A stretch of 64,000 nucleotides of DNA from Parvibaculum sp039973015 (lineage in GTDB: Bacteria; Pseudomonadota; Alphaproteobacteria; Parvibaculales; Parvibaculaceae), in the NCBI RefSeq assembly GCF_039973015.1, contig NZ_JBDWLT010000006.1, positions 28,160 through 92,159 on the forward strand, read 5' to 3'. Both the position numbers and the translations under genes were made by a program. This document shows, in pieces, positions 23,939 through 31,839 of the stretch (the first letter of the stretch is position 1; every line of letters begins with the position of its first letter). Below the pieces are notes generated by a model, which had not been told where the DNA came from, ran no database searches, and worked only from the letters and a program-made list of their open reading frames with translations.

Positions 23939-25302
23939 CCGCGCTCAAAGCCTCTCAACAGTTCCCAGTCCGTGATGCGGCGCTCATATTCCATCTGCTC
24001 CCAACGGCCCGCATGAAGATAATGTTCGACCACATCTTCGCCGAGTGCGGCACGGAGCGTATCCGATTTTTCCAGCGCCGTAAGTGCGTCACGAAGGCTT
24101 TTGGGAAGGGAAGGGATGCCCGCACCGCCATAGGCATCGCCGGTAAACTCGGGTTGGAGAGCGAGTTTTTGTTCGACCCCCTGCAGGCCGGCCGCGAGCA
24201 GCGCGGCATAAGCCAGATAGGGATTGAGGTCCGCGCCGCCGATCCGGCACTCAATTCGCAGGCTCTTGCCCTTACCGCACATGCGGAAACCGGCAGTGCG
24301 ATTGTCATTCGACCAGACGATGTTGGTCGGCGCGAAGGAGCCGTCCACGAAACGCTTGTAGGAATTGACCTGGGGGGCAAGGAAATAGGTGAGTTCATGT
24401 GCGTGGCGGAGCTGCCCGGCGAGAAAATTCTGGCAAAGTGCCGACATTCCATGGGGCTCGGACCCTTCTTCAAAGAAGTGGGCTTCTTTCGCCTTTTCAT
24501 CCCAGAGCGACATGTGAATATGGCAGGAAGAGCCGGCGAGTTCGTAGTTCCACTTCGCCATGAAGGTCACAGCCCTGCCATGCAGCCAGGCGATTTCCTT
24601 GATACCATTTTTCAGTAGCGTGTGCCGGTCGGCCATCTCCAGTGCCTCGGCATAGCGCACATTGATCTCCTCCTGTCCGGGGCCCCATTCGCCTTTGGAG
24701 TTTTCGACGGGGATGCCTGCGCCTTCAAGGCCCGTGCGGATAGCACGCATGATGCCTTCTTCTTTTGTTGTGGCGAAGACGTGATAGTCCTCAATGTACC
24801 AATTGGGGCTTTTGAGGTTTTGATAGCGCTTCTCGTGTGCGCTTTCGAAGGTTTCGTCGAAAAGGTAGAATTCAAGCTCCGACGCCGTGAAGGCCTTCAT
24901 CTTCATGGCGGCAATACGCTTCAATTGCCTTTTTAGTATCGATCGAGGGGCGTGCGGTACGTCTTCGCCGTGATGGTCGACTGTGTCGCAGATTACGATG
25001 GCTGTGCCCGGCAGCCAGGGAACGCGCCTCAGTGTCGCGATGTCGGGTTTCAGCGCGAAGTCGCCATAGCCCTGCGCCCAGCTTGCCGCCTTGTAGCCGG
25101 GGACTGGTTCCATATCCGTGTCGACAGTGAGCAGGTAGTTGCATGCATGCGTTTCGTGGACGCCTGTATCGAGAAAGAAGGGCGCGGCCATTCGTTTTCC
25201 AACCAAGCGCCCCTGCATATCCGGCATTGCCATGACGACGGTGTCGATTTCACCGGATGAGACAAGGTCGGAGAGCTGGTCGAGGGTGAGCATGCCATTC
25301 AT
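23935..25302 (-). CDS. glutamine synthetase-like gamma-glutamyl ligase
   Basis: A ~455-residue glutamine synthetase fold. The beta-grasp N domain is followed by the catalytic domain with ASELEFYLFDE, GPGQEEINVRYAEAL, GSSCHIHMSL and NSYKRFVDGSFAPTNI, ending RIECRIGGADLNPYLAYAALLAAG. This matches the PuuA/IpuC branch, which ligates glutamate to amines, rather than ammonia-assimilating GlnA. It lacks the adenylylation Tyr loop as far as can be judged. It is the first gene of the operon with an aldehyde and an alcohol dehydrogenase, pointing to an amino alcohol substrate. The ATG at 25302 was chosen because upstream residues do not look like the family. Confidence 0.9.
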   Translation of the reverse strand: MNGMLTLDQLSDLVSSGEIDTVVMAMPDMQGRLVGKRMAAPFFLDTGVHETHACNYLLTVDTDMEPVPGYKAASWAQGYGDFALKPDIATLRRVPWLPGTAIVICDTVDHHGEDVPHAPRSILKRQLKRIAAMKMKAFTASELEFYLFDETFESAHEKRYQNLKSPNWYIEDYHVFATTKEEGIMRAIRTGLEGAGIPVENSKGEWGPGQEEINVRYAEALEMADRHTLLKNGIKEIAWLHGRAVTFMAKWNYELAGSSCHIHMSLWDEKAKEAHFFEEGSEPHGMSALCQNFLAGQLRHAHELTYFLAPQVNSYKRFVDGSFAPTNIVWSNDNRTAGFRMCGKGKSLRIECRIGGADLNPYLAYAALLAAGLQGVEQKLALQPEFTGDAYGGAGIPSLPKSLRDALTALEKSDTLRAALGEDVVEHYLHAGRWEQMEYERRITDWELLRGFERG

Positions 25303-25531
25303 TCGGAAAATCCCGGAGGTTGTCGCCAAGGAGATGAAGGGCAGCGGTGTTTCTCGCGCTACCGTCAGCCAATAGATCAAGTGTAGCCACAGAGATGGGG
25401 GAGGCCGCAAGAGCCGGATGAACGGCCCGTTAGATATCCCTGGGGCGGGAATGTTGACGCGTTCCCGGCGAGCACCCAAACTCCGCACGATTCGGCAGAG
25501 ATGCCGGAGGTTTTGGGAACGGGCGGGTTGA

Positions 25532-26374
25532 ATGACAAGCGAGTTGCAGGCGAACAGGCCTGCTCATGTAATCGTACTCGGCAACGAAAAAGGCGGTTCG
25601 GGCAAGACAACAACCGCCATGCACATCATTGCCCACCTGCTGCATGCAGGCTACCGGGTCGGTTCAATAGATCTTGATGGGCGACAGCGGTCTCTGACCC
25701 GCTACGTGGAAAACCGGCGTGTTTGGGCCGATGCGGCAAATGTCAATCTGGTCATGCCGGACCATGTGGTGATTACCCGGTCGACGCTCGATACCGTCGC
25801 TGAGGCGAATGCCGCCGAGATGGCGGAGCTCGATGAGACGATAGCTCGCCTTTCTTTGGCGAACGACTACCTGGTAATTGATTGCCCTGGCAGCGATAAT
25901 AATCTTTCGCGTCTCGGGCACGCTCGTGCGGACACGCTTATCACACCGATGAATGACAGTTTTGTGGATTTCGATCTGCTGGGACGTGTCGATCCTCAGA
26001 CCTACAGGGTCAAGGGACCCAGCGTTTATAGCGAGATGGTATGGGAGTGCCGCAAACGGCGCGTCATGTCGGACGGAGGCGAGATTGACTGGATCGTCGT
26101 TCGCAACCGTCTTTCCCATCTGGATGCCAAGAACAAGCGCCGCGTCGAGGCCGTTCTTGATGCGCTGGCCCAGCGGATTGGCTTTCGCTCCGGTCCCGGC
26201 TTTGGCGAGCGTGTCATCTTCCGTGAGATGTTTCCCTCTGGGCTTACGCTTCTAGATCTGAGAGAGGAAGGCGTCGACACGCAGATGTCGATGTCTCATG
26301 TGGCGGCCCGCGCCGAAGTGCGAGCTCTTGCCGATGCCCTCAATTTGCCAGGACGATCTGCAGAAGACGCCTAA
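25532..26374 (+). CDS. mipZ: division-plane positioning ATPase MipZ
   Basis: A ParA/MinD-family ATPase that forms a gradient from the ParB-bound poles and blocks FtsZ assembly there, placing the septum at mid-cell. The 280-residue protein has the deviant Walker A GNEKGGSGKTTTAMH (about 17-31). DLDGRQRSLTRYVENR is the MipZ-specific form of the switch region. Walker B is DYLVIDCPGSDNNLSR, and VRNRLSHLDAKNKRRV and FREMFPSGLTLLDL are also present. The MipZ-specific motifs distinguish it from ParA. It is divergent to the GS operon and convergent with dacF, stops six bases apart. Confidence 0.96.
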   Translation: MTSELQANRPAHVIVLGNEKGGSGKTTTAMHIIAHLLHAGYRVGSIDLDGRQRSLTRYVENRRVWADAANVNLVMPDHVVITRSTLDTVAEANAAEMAELDETIARLSLANDYLVIDCPGSDNNLSRLGHARADTLITPMNDSFVDFDLLGRVDPQTYRVKGPSVYSEMVWECRKRRVMSDGGEIDWIVVRNRLSHLDAKNKRRVEAVLDALAQRIGFRSGPGFGERVIFREMFPSGLTLLDLREEGVDTQMSMSHVAARAEVRALADALNLPGRSAEDA

Positions 26375-26380
26375 AGACGT

Positions 26381-28027
26381 TTAGCCTCGGCGCTTTTCAC
26401 TATTTTCGGTCGCCTGTGGCAGGGTCCAGTTCGCTGGCGGGATCGCAATGCACTGAATGGCTTCGCGTGCGAGGCGCCCGCAGGCGTTCCGGGCGGCGAC
26501 CTCACCGTCGAAGCCCCCGAAGCGGGACCGGTAAAGCGTGCGATTGTCGGCGGTCTTTACCGGGACGGTAACGGGAACAGCTTCACCCAGCTCGGAGGGC
26601 GCGGCGCGCATGGCCTTGCGGATGCTGTCGACTGCGTCCGATTGCTCGGCATAGGCGCCGATCTGGATAATCCAGGTCCCATCCGGAATCAGAGGATCGC
26701 CTTCGCGCCATGACTGAGCCGCCTGCGGCTCGCGGCGTGTCGGGTCGTTCGCGGAGGTGCGGAGGAGAGGGCTGGCGGCGGCATCCGGGTTGATGGCGGC
26801 ATTCGCCGGAGCCACCAGGAAGTTACCGATCTCGCGCCCAGCTTTGCGCACTGGACCTTCAGCGGTGCGCAGAGCGGCGACTGCATAGGCCGTAACGCTG
26901 TCGACGGGGGCCGCCGCGCTTACCGTGGTAGCGTCAGTCGTTTGCGGGGCGGCTACTGGCAAGGCGGCCATTTCGACGGACTTCGGCGTTTCAGTACCCA
27001 GGCCGTCGTTTGCGTAGGTTTCCTCATCCGGATCGCGCTCATCCTGAAGTGTCGAGGCGAGCTGGAGGAGGCCGGAGCGATCTTCGTCGGCCACAAGCCC
27101 GACCGGACGGACAATTGGCGTCGGCGGGGGAAGTGTGGCGGCCATCAGCGTATTGCCATCCTTTACGGCGACGGCGCGCGGGAATGCGGTGTCGAGGATC
27201 TCTACCATGCGAGCGTCGCGAAGTTTGGCTTTCTGGCCACCCATGACGACACCAATCAGGAACTTGTTGTCTCTCTCGACTGTCGCAGTGAGGTTGAAAC
27301 CCGAAGCATTGGTGTATCCGGTCTTGAGGCCGGTCGTGCCTTTGTATTTCCCGAGCAGATGATTGTGATTGCGGATGCGGGATTTGCCCCAGACGAAATA
27401 TTCTGTGCTGAAGTAATGATAATACCCAGGAAAATCCTCGCGCATACGCTTGGCCAGCGTCGCCTGATCCCGTGCCGTTGTCTTTTGAGCGCTGTTTGGC
27501 AGACCGGACGCGTTCTTGTACGTGGTGCGGGACATGCCAAGCGCATGTGCCTTCTTCGTCATCATGACGGCAAAGTTGTCTTCCGTGCCGGCCAGGAAAG
27601 CGCCCATGGACGAGGCAACATCATTTGCTGAGCGGGTAACAAGCGCAAGTATGGCGTCTTCGACGCTGATCGTCTGACCAGGACGCAAGCCCAGCTTCGA
27701 GGGGGGCATGCCCGCGCCTTTGGGCGTCATGGTAATCCGCGACTTGAGCGTAAATTTTTTGGCTTCCAGACCCTCAAAAAGAAGGTAGAGGGTCATTATC
27801 TTGGTCAGCGATGCCGGATAGCGGTACTCGTCTGCATTTCGGGAATAAAGGACTTTTCCCGAATAGGCATCCATCACAAGCGCCGCCGTGGGGGGCGTTG
27901 CTGCGTGAACCGGAAGCGCCAAAGCCCAAACGAAAGCTGCCATGATGCCCGCCGTAATAAAGCGGATGGCCATGCCAGTCAGGTTTGTGGAATTGCGCGC
28001 ATTACTCGTGAGCGCAGGCCCCTGCAT
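26381..28027 (-). CDS. dacF: D-alanyl-D-alanine carboxypeptidase with SPOR domain
   Basis: A low-molecular-weight penicillin-binding protein (S11 family) that trims the terminal D-Ala of peptidoglycan stem peptides. A signal peptide is seen at about 19-42 (ITAGIMAAFVWALALPVHA). The active-site motifs are SLTK (S73/K76), SAN and KTGYTN. After the PBP5-like domain comes a low-complexity Ala/Pro/Thr linker, then a SPOR-type C-terminal domain (about 465-540) with WIIQIGAYAEQSDA and the YRSRFGGFDGEVAARNAC repeat, which binds denuded septal glycan. An alternative start 54 bases downstream gives a shorter signal peptide. Septal targeting fits its position beside mipZ. Confidence 0.95.
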   Translation of the reverse strand: MQGPALTSNARNSTNLTGMAIRFITAGIMAAFVWALALPVHAATPPTAALVMDAYSGKVLYSRNADEYRYPASLTKIMTLYLLFEGLEAKKFTLKSRITMTPKGAGMPPSKLGLRPGQTISVEDAILALVTRSANDVASSMGAFLAGTEDNFAVMMTKKAHALGMSRTTYKNASGLPNSAQKTTARDQATLAKRMREDFPGYYHYFSTEYFVWGKSRIRNHNHLLGKYKGTTGLKTGYTNASGFNLTATVERDNKFLIGVVMGGQKAKLRDARMVEILDTAFPRAVAVKDGNTLMAATLPPPTPIVRPVGLVADEDRSGLLQLASTLQDERDPDEETYANDGLGTETPKSVEMAALPVAAPQTTDATTVSAAAPVDSVTAYAVAALRTAEGPVRKAGREIGNFLVAPANAAINPDAAASPLLRTSANDPTRREPQAAQSWREGDPLIPDGTWIIQIGAYAEQSDAVDSIRKAMRAAPSELGEAVPVTVPVKTADNRTLYRSRFGGFDGEVAARNACGRLAREAIQCIAIPPANWTLPQATENSEKRRG

Positions 28028-28477
28028 GTCGCTTAACCCCAGTTACCGACACGTTCTGCCCAAACGTGCCCCCAAAAACTTATCCCCAAAACTGTAGCGG
28101 CAGAACCACAGCTTGCGAAGTCCCTTCGTGCGAAAAATCACAAAAATCGCAGGTATCTTACGCGCTTACGGGTGAATGTGAGGATATGAAGTGTGTGTTA
28201 CCAATTTATTAACAGGGTTAATATTTTGTTAACCGGAGCGGCGGGCGAGCCGGAATTGCGAGTTCTGGGCGTGGAAGGCGGAGGAGAATGGTGAGCGAGC
28301 GATTTTGCCTTGGCGGACGCTTCACAAGTCATCGTCGGGCCGCAACGAATCCGTCTACGATTGGGATGACCTTTGATTTTCGTTGTGATCGACTATCTAT
28401 CAAAGAGTTGGAAGATTTTAGGGTTGCTGCTGCCGGGAGAGACCGGGGAGCAGAAAAGATTTCGGCAGGAACGGGGT
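28028..28477. other. dacF-clpS divergent intergenic region
   Basis: 450 bases with no supported gene. The middle is AT-rich and contains the TTAA-N7-TTAA box described separately. ACTTATCCCCA occurs at about 28079, resembling a DnaA box with one mismatch. Open frames entering clpS from upstream lack family resemblance and are taken as leader sequence. Confidence 0.6.
28218..28232. promoter_or_regulatory. candidate CtrA box
   Basis: TTAA (28218-28221), seven bases, TTAA (28229-28232), followed by CC. This matches the TTAA-N7-TTAA(C) binding consensus of the alphaproteobacterial cell-cycle regulator CtrA. A further TTAA six bases to the left forms a second, non-canonical pair. It could act on dacF, clpS or both. 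Confidence 0.5.
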
Positions 28478-28810
28478 ATGTCTGACGACAGGCGGCGCGG
28501 TGATGAAGACGGTGGCTCTGGCACCGGTGTCATCACGAAGACGAAGCCGAAAACCAAGAAGCCCTCGCTCTACAAAGTGTTGCTGCTGAACGACGATTAC
28601 ACTCCTATGGAGTTCGTTGTTCATGTGTTGGAACACTTTTTCAACAAGGGGCGAGAAGAGGCGACTGTAATCATGCTCCACGTTCACCAGAACGGTGTGG
28701 GTGTGTGCGGTTTGTATACGTATGAGGTGGCGGAGACGAAGGTGACGCAGGTGATGGATTTCGCGCGCCAGCACCAACATCCGCTGCAATGTACGATGGA
28801 GAGAGAATAG
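28478..28810 (+). CDS. clpS: ClpS protease adaptor
   Basis: Delivers N-end-rule substrates to ClpAP. The 110-residue protein has a charged, flexible N-terminus (about 1-30) and the conserved core: YKVLLLNDDYTPMEFVVHVLEHFF, HVHQNGVGVCGLYTYEVAETKV and a terminal HPLQCTMERE. The NDDYTPMEFV Asn/Asp and the VMLHVH His are the known N-degron contacts (IMLHVHQNG here). The ATG follows GGAACGGGG. It lies 51 bases before clpA. An upstream in-frame start would add an unrelated hydrophobic tail and is not favoured. Confidence 0.96.
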   Translation: MSDDRRRGDEDGGSGTGVITKTKPKTKKPSLYKVLLLNDDYTPMEFVVHVLEHFFNKGREEATVIMLHVHQNGVGVCGLYTYEVAETKVTQVMDFARQHQHPLQCTMERE

Positions 28811-28861
28811 TAGCGCGTTCGTTCAGGCTGTACCCAAGTTCAGCAGAAGGGAAGGTTCGGA

Positions 28862-31246
28862 GTGCCGACGTTTTCACGTAATCTGGAGGAGGGGCTTCAT
28901 CGTGCGCTGGCGCTCGCCAACGAGCGTAACCACGAATATGCGACTCTGGAACATCTTCTGCTTTCCCTGATGGATGACAGTGATGCAGCCGCCGTGATGC
29001 GTGCCTGCAATGTCGATATGGATTTGTTGCGCCAGCAGCTAACCAATTATGTCGATAATGAACTTTCGAGCCTGGTCGTCGAGAATGGGGAAGACTCCAA
29101 GCCGACAGCGGGCTTCCAGCGCGTTATCCAGCGCGCGGTTATTCATGTCCAGTCGTCGGGCCGCGAAGAGGTGACGGGTGCGAATGTGCTCGTTGCCATG
29201 TTTGCCGAACGCGAAAGCCATGCTGCCTATTTCCTGCAGGAGCAGGATATGACGCGTTATGACGCCGTGAACTACATCAGCCACGGCATTGCGAAGCGCG
29301 GTGACATGAGTGAGACGCGCCCCGTGCGTGGTGCGCAGGAGGAAGCCGAAGCGGGCGAGCGTGGCCGGAGCAAGGAGCGCACGACGGAAGCCCTCGATAA
29401 CTACTGCGTGAACCTGAATGAAAAGGCGAAGCAGGGGAAAATCGATCCTCTGATCGGCAGGGCGCGCGAAGTCGAGCGGACAATCCAGATTCTTTGCCGC
29501 CGCTCGAAGAACAACCCGCTCTTCGTCGGGGATCCCGGCGTGGGCAAGACAGCTATTGCAGAGGGGCTTGCGCGACGGATCGTCAAGGGCGAGGTGCCGG
29601 AAGTTCTGAAGGATGCGACAATATTCTCGCTCGATATGGGCACCTTGCTCGCCGGTACCCGCTATCGTGGCGATTTCGAAGAACGCATCAAGGCAGTCAT
29701 CAAGGAGATCGAAGCCTATCCGGGCGCGATCATGTTCATCGACGAAATCCACACGGTGATTGGAGCTGGTGCGACGAGCGGCGGTGCAATGGACGCATCG
29801 AATCTGTTGAAGCCTGCACTGGCAAGTGGATCGGTGCGGTGCATCGGTTCAACGACCTACAAGGAATATAGGCAACACTTCGAAAAAGACCGGGCGCTTG
29901 TCCGCCGCTTCCAGAAAATCGATGTGGTCGAGCCTTCGGTTCCAGACTCCATCAAGATACTGAAGGGGCTCAAGCCTTACTTTGAGGAGTTCCACAAGGT
30001 TCGCTATACCAATGAAGCGGTGAAGGCGGCCGTCGAGCTTTCTTCCAAGTACATGCATGACCGGAAGCTGCCCGACAAGGCGATTGACGTGATCGATGAG
30101 GCCGGTGCCTCACAGATGCTTCTCGCCGAATCCCGGCGGAAAAAGACCATCGGTGTGGCCGAGATTGAGGCCGTAATCGCGACCATGGCTCGCATTCCGC
30201 CCAAGTCGGTTTCGAAGAGCGATACAGAAAAGCTCAAGGATCTCGACACCGAACTCAAGCGGGTGGTGTTTGGCCAGGATGCGGCGATCGACGCGCTTGC
30301 CGCTTCGATCAAGCTGGCGCGTGCAGGGTTGCGCGAAGCTGAAAAGCCCATCGGTTCCTATCTCTTCTCCGGTCCTACGGGCGTCGGAAAGACCGAGGTC
30401 GCCCGGCAGCTTGCCTCCGTTCTCGGTGTCGAGATGCTTCGCTTCGATATGTCCGAATATATGGAGCGGCATACTGTGTCGCGCTTGATCGGTGCGCCAC
30501 CCGGATATGTCGGCTTCGACCAAGGCGGGCTTTTGACGGATGGCGTTGACCAGCATCCGCATTGCGTCTTGTTGCTCGATGAAATCGAAAAGGCCCATCC
30601 AGACCTCTTCAACATCCTGTTGCAGGTCATGGATCACGGAAAGCTGACCGATCACAACGGCAAGAAGATCGATTTCCGTAACGTGGTTCTCATCATGACC
30701 ACGAATGCGGGGGCGGCGGATATGGCAAAGCCGACGATCGGCTTTTCGCAAAAAAAGCGGACTGGCGACGACGAAGATGCCATCAAGCGGCTCTTTACGC
30801 CGGAATTCCGCAATCGCCTCGATGCCGTTATCCCCTTCGGACATCTGCCGGAAGGGGTTATCGCGCAGGTAGTCGAGAAGTTCGTGCTTCAGCTCGAGGC
30901 GCAGCTCGCCGACCGCCATGTCACGATCGAGCTCACGCCTGAGGCAAACAAGTGGCTCGCCGAGCGCGGTTATGACGAGCAGATGGGTGCCCGGCCCTTG
31001 GCGCGGGTTATTCAGGAAAACATCAAGAAGCCGCTGGCGGACGAAGTTCTCTTCGGCAAACTGGTCAAGGGCGGTCATGTTCGTGTCGAAGTGACGGACG
31101 ACGCGCTTGCCTTCGATATAGACCCCGCGCAACCGCGCAGCCCCAGCGGGGGCGGTCCGAAGAGGCCAAAGACGAAGAAGCCGCGCGACGGTTCGGGCGG
31201 CTCCGGTGGCGGGACGGTGCCCCAGGTGCCGCTTCTGGTGGAGTGA
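28862..31246 (+). CDS. clpA: ClpA ATPase subunit of ClpAP
   Basis: An AAA+ unfoldase that feeds proteins to ClpP. It is 794 residues: an N-terminal substrate/adaptor domain (1-145), first AAA module with Walker A GDPGVGKT (223-230), and second AAA module with GPTGVGKT (about 505-511). It has the DEIHTVIGAGATSGGAMDASNLLKP region and the ClpP-contact loop near TIGFSQKK (IGF/L type). A Gly/Pro/Lys-rich tail of ~35 residues after PAQPRSPSGG is longer than in E. coli. The GTG start has AAGG upstream. It is followed by a strong terminator. clpP is not in the window. Confidence 0.97.
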   Translation: MPTFSRNLEEGLHRALALANERNHEYATLEHLLLSLMDDSDAAAVMRACNVDMDLLRQQLTNYVDNELSSLVVENGEDSKPTAGFQRVIQRAVIHVQSSGREEVTGANVLVAMFAERESHAAYFLQEQDMTRYDAVNYISHGIAKRGDMSETRPVRGAQEEAEAGERGRSKERTTEALDNYCVNLNEKAKQGKIDPLIGRAREVERTIQILCRRSKNNPLFVGDPGVGKTAIAEGLARRIVKGEVPEVLKDATIFSLDMGTLLAGTRYRGDFEERIKAVIKEIEAYPGAIMFIDEIHTVIGAGATSGGAMDASNLLKPALASGSVRCIGSTTYKEYRQHFEKDRALVRRFQKIDVVEPSVPDSIKILKGLKPYFEEFHKVRYTNEAVKAAVELSSKYMHDRKLPDKAIDVIDEAGASQMLLAESRRKKTIGVAEIEAVIATMARIPPKSVSKSDTEKLKDLDTELKRVVFGQDAAIDALAASIKLARAGLREAEKPIGSYLFSGPTGVGKTEVARQLASVLGVEMLRFDMSEYMERHTVSRLIGAPPGYVGFDQGGLLTDGVDQHPHCVLLLDEIEKAHPDLFNILLQVMDHGKLTDHNGKKIDFRNVVLIMTTNAGAADMAKPTIGFSQKKRTGDDEDAIKRLFTPEFRNRLDAVIPFGHLPEGVIAQVVEKFVLQLEAQLADRHVTIELTPEANKWLAERGYDEQMGARPLARVIQENIKKPLADEVLFGKLVKGGHVRVEVTDDALAFDIDPAQPRSPSGGGPKRPKTKKPRDGSGGSGGGTVPQVPLLVE

Positions 31247-31278
31247 GTTATCCCCGCATCTGCGGGAAAACGAGACAG

Positions 31279-31317
31279 AGGACGGTCGGGATGGCTACAT
31301 CCTGGACCGTCCTTTTT
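31279..31317 (+). terminator. terminator of clpS-clpA
   Basis: AGGACGGTC and GACCGTCCT form a 9-bp stem, with an inner GATG/CATC pairing, followed by TTTTT. A smaller CCCGCA-TC-TGCGGG hairpin lies just before it at 31253-31266. Confidence 0.9.
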
Positions 31318-31354
31318 GTGTGTGACTAAAAAACAATCATCAGGGAGATGAAGG

Positions 31355-31720
31355 ATGATCGGATACGTGATGGTCGGGACAAATGACCTCGATCGTGCGG
31401 TGGCATTTTATGACGATTTGCTTGCGGAGATTGGTGCCAAGCGTGCCATGTCGGATCCTGGCCGGTTTGTGGGGTGGAGCAATGGCGGGCCCATGCTCGC
31501 CGTTACAAAGCCTCACGATGGTAACAAAGCAACATTCGGTAACGGCACGATGGTCGCCTTGGCTGTCGGATCGCGTGAGAACGTGGACAAGGTGCATGCA
31601 AAGGCGTTGAGCCTTGGCGGCAAGGACGAAGGTGCGCCGGGCCTGCGTGGTGACACGTTCTATGGTGGCTATTTCCGTGATCTCGATGGCAACAAGTTCG
31701 TCGCCTTCCATTTTGGCTGA
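31355..31720 (+). CDS. VOC (glyoxalase/bleomycin-resistance fold) protein
   Basis: A 121-residue single-domain vicinal-oxygen-chelate protein: IGYVMVGTNDLDRAVAFYDDLL opens the first beta-alpha-beta-beta-beta unit, and the second ends FYGGYFRDLDGNKFVAFHFG, the usual DPDGN/E motif. The HVxVGxNDxxRA His position is Val here, so the metal set is incomplete, and the protein may bind rather than convert a ligand. It has its own terminators on both sides and so forms a single-gene unit. Confidence 0.9.
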   Translation: MIGYVMVGTNDLDRAVAFYDDLLAEIGAKRAMSDPGRFVGWSNGGPMLAVTKPHDGNKATFGNGTMVALAVGSRENVDKVHAKALSLGGKDEGAPGLRGDTFYGGYFRDLDGNKFVAFHFG

Positions 31721-31742
31721 TTGAGCAAGGGCAAGACGATAG

Positions 31743-31777
31743 AAAGGCCGCCGTGGTTTCCCGCGGCGGCCTTTGTT
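31743..31777 (+). terminator. terminator after VOC gene
   Basis: AAAGGCCGCCG (31743-31753) pairs exactly with CGGCGGCCTTT (31764-31774), followed by GTTGTTTG. Confidence 0.85.
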
Positions 31778-31839
31778 GTTTGTGCCCTCTGCAGATGTTC
31801 GCCGCGGAGCGCCCGACGCACCCGGTGCCGGTCGGCGCC

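Noticed and set aside
23935..25302. Housekeeping glutamine synthetase GlnA
   Set aside because: Motifs match the PuuA/IpuC branch, and the operon partners are dehydrogenases rather than glnB or ntr genes.
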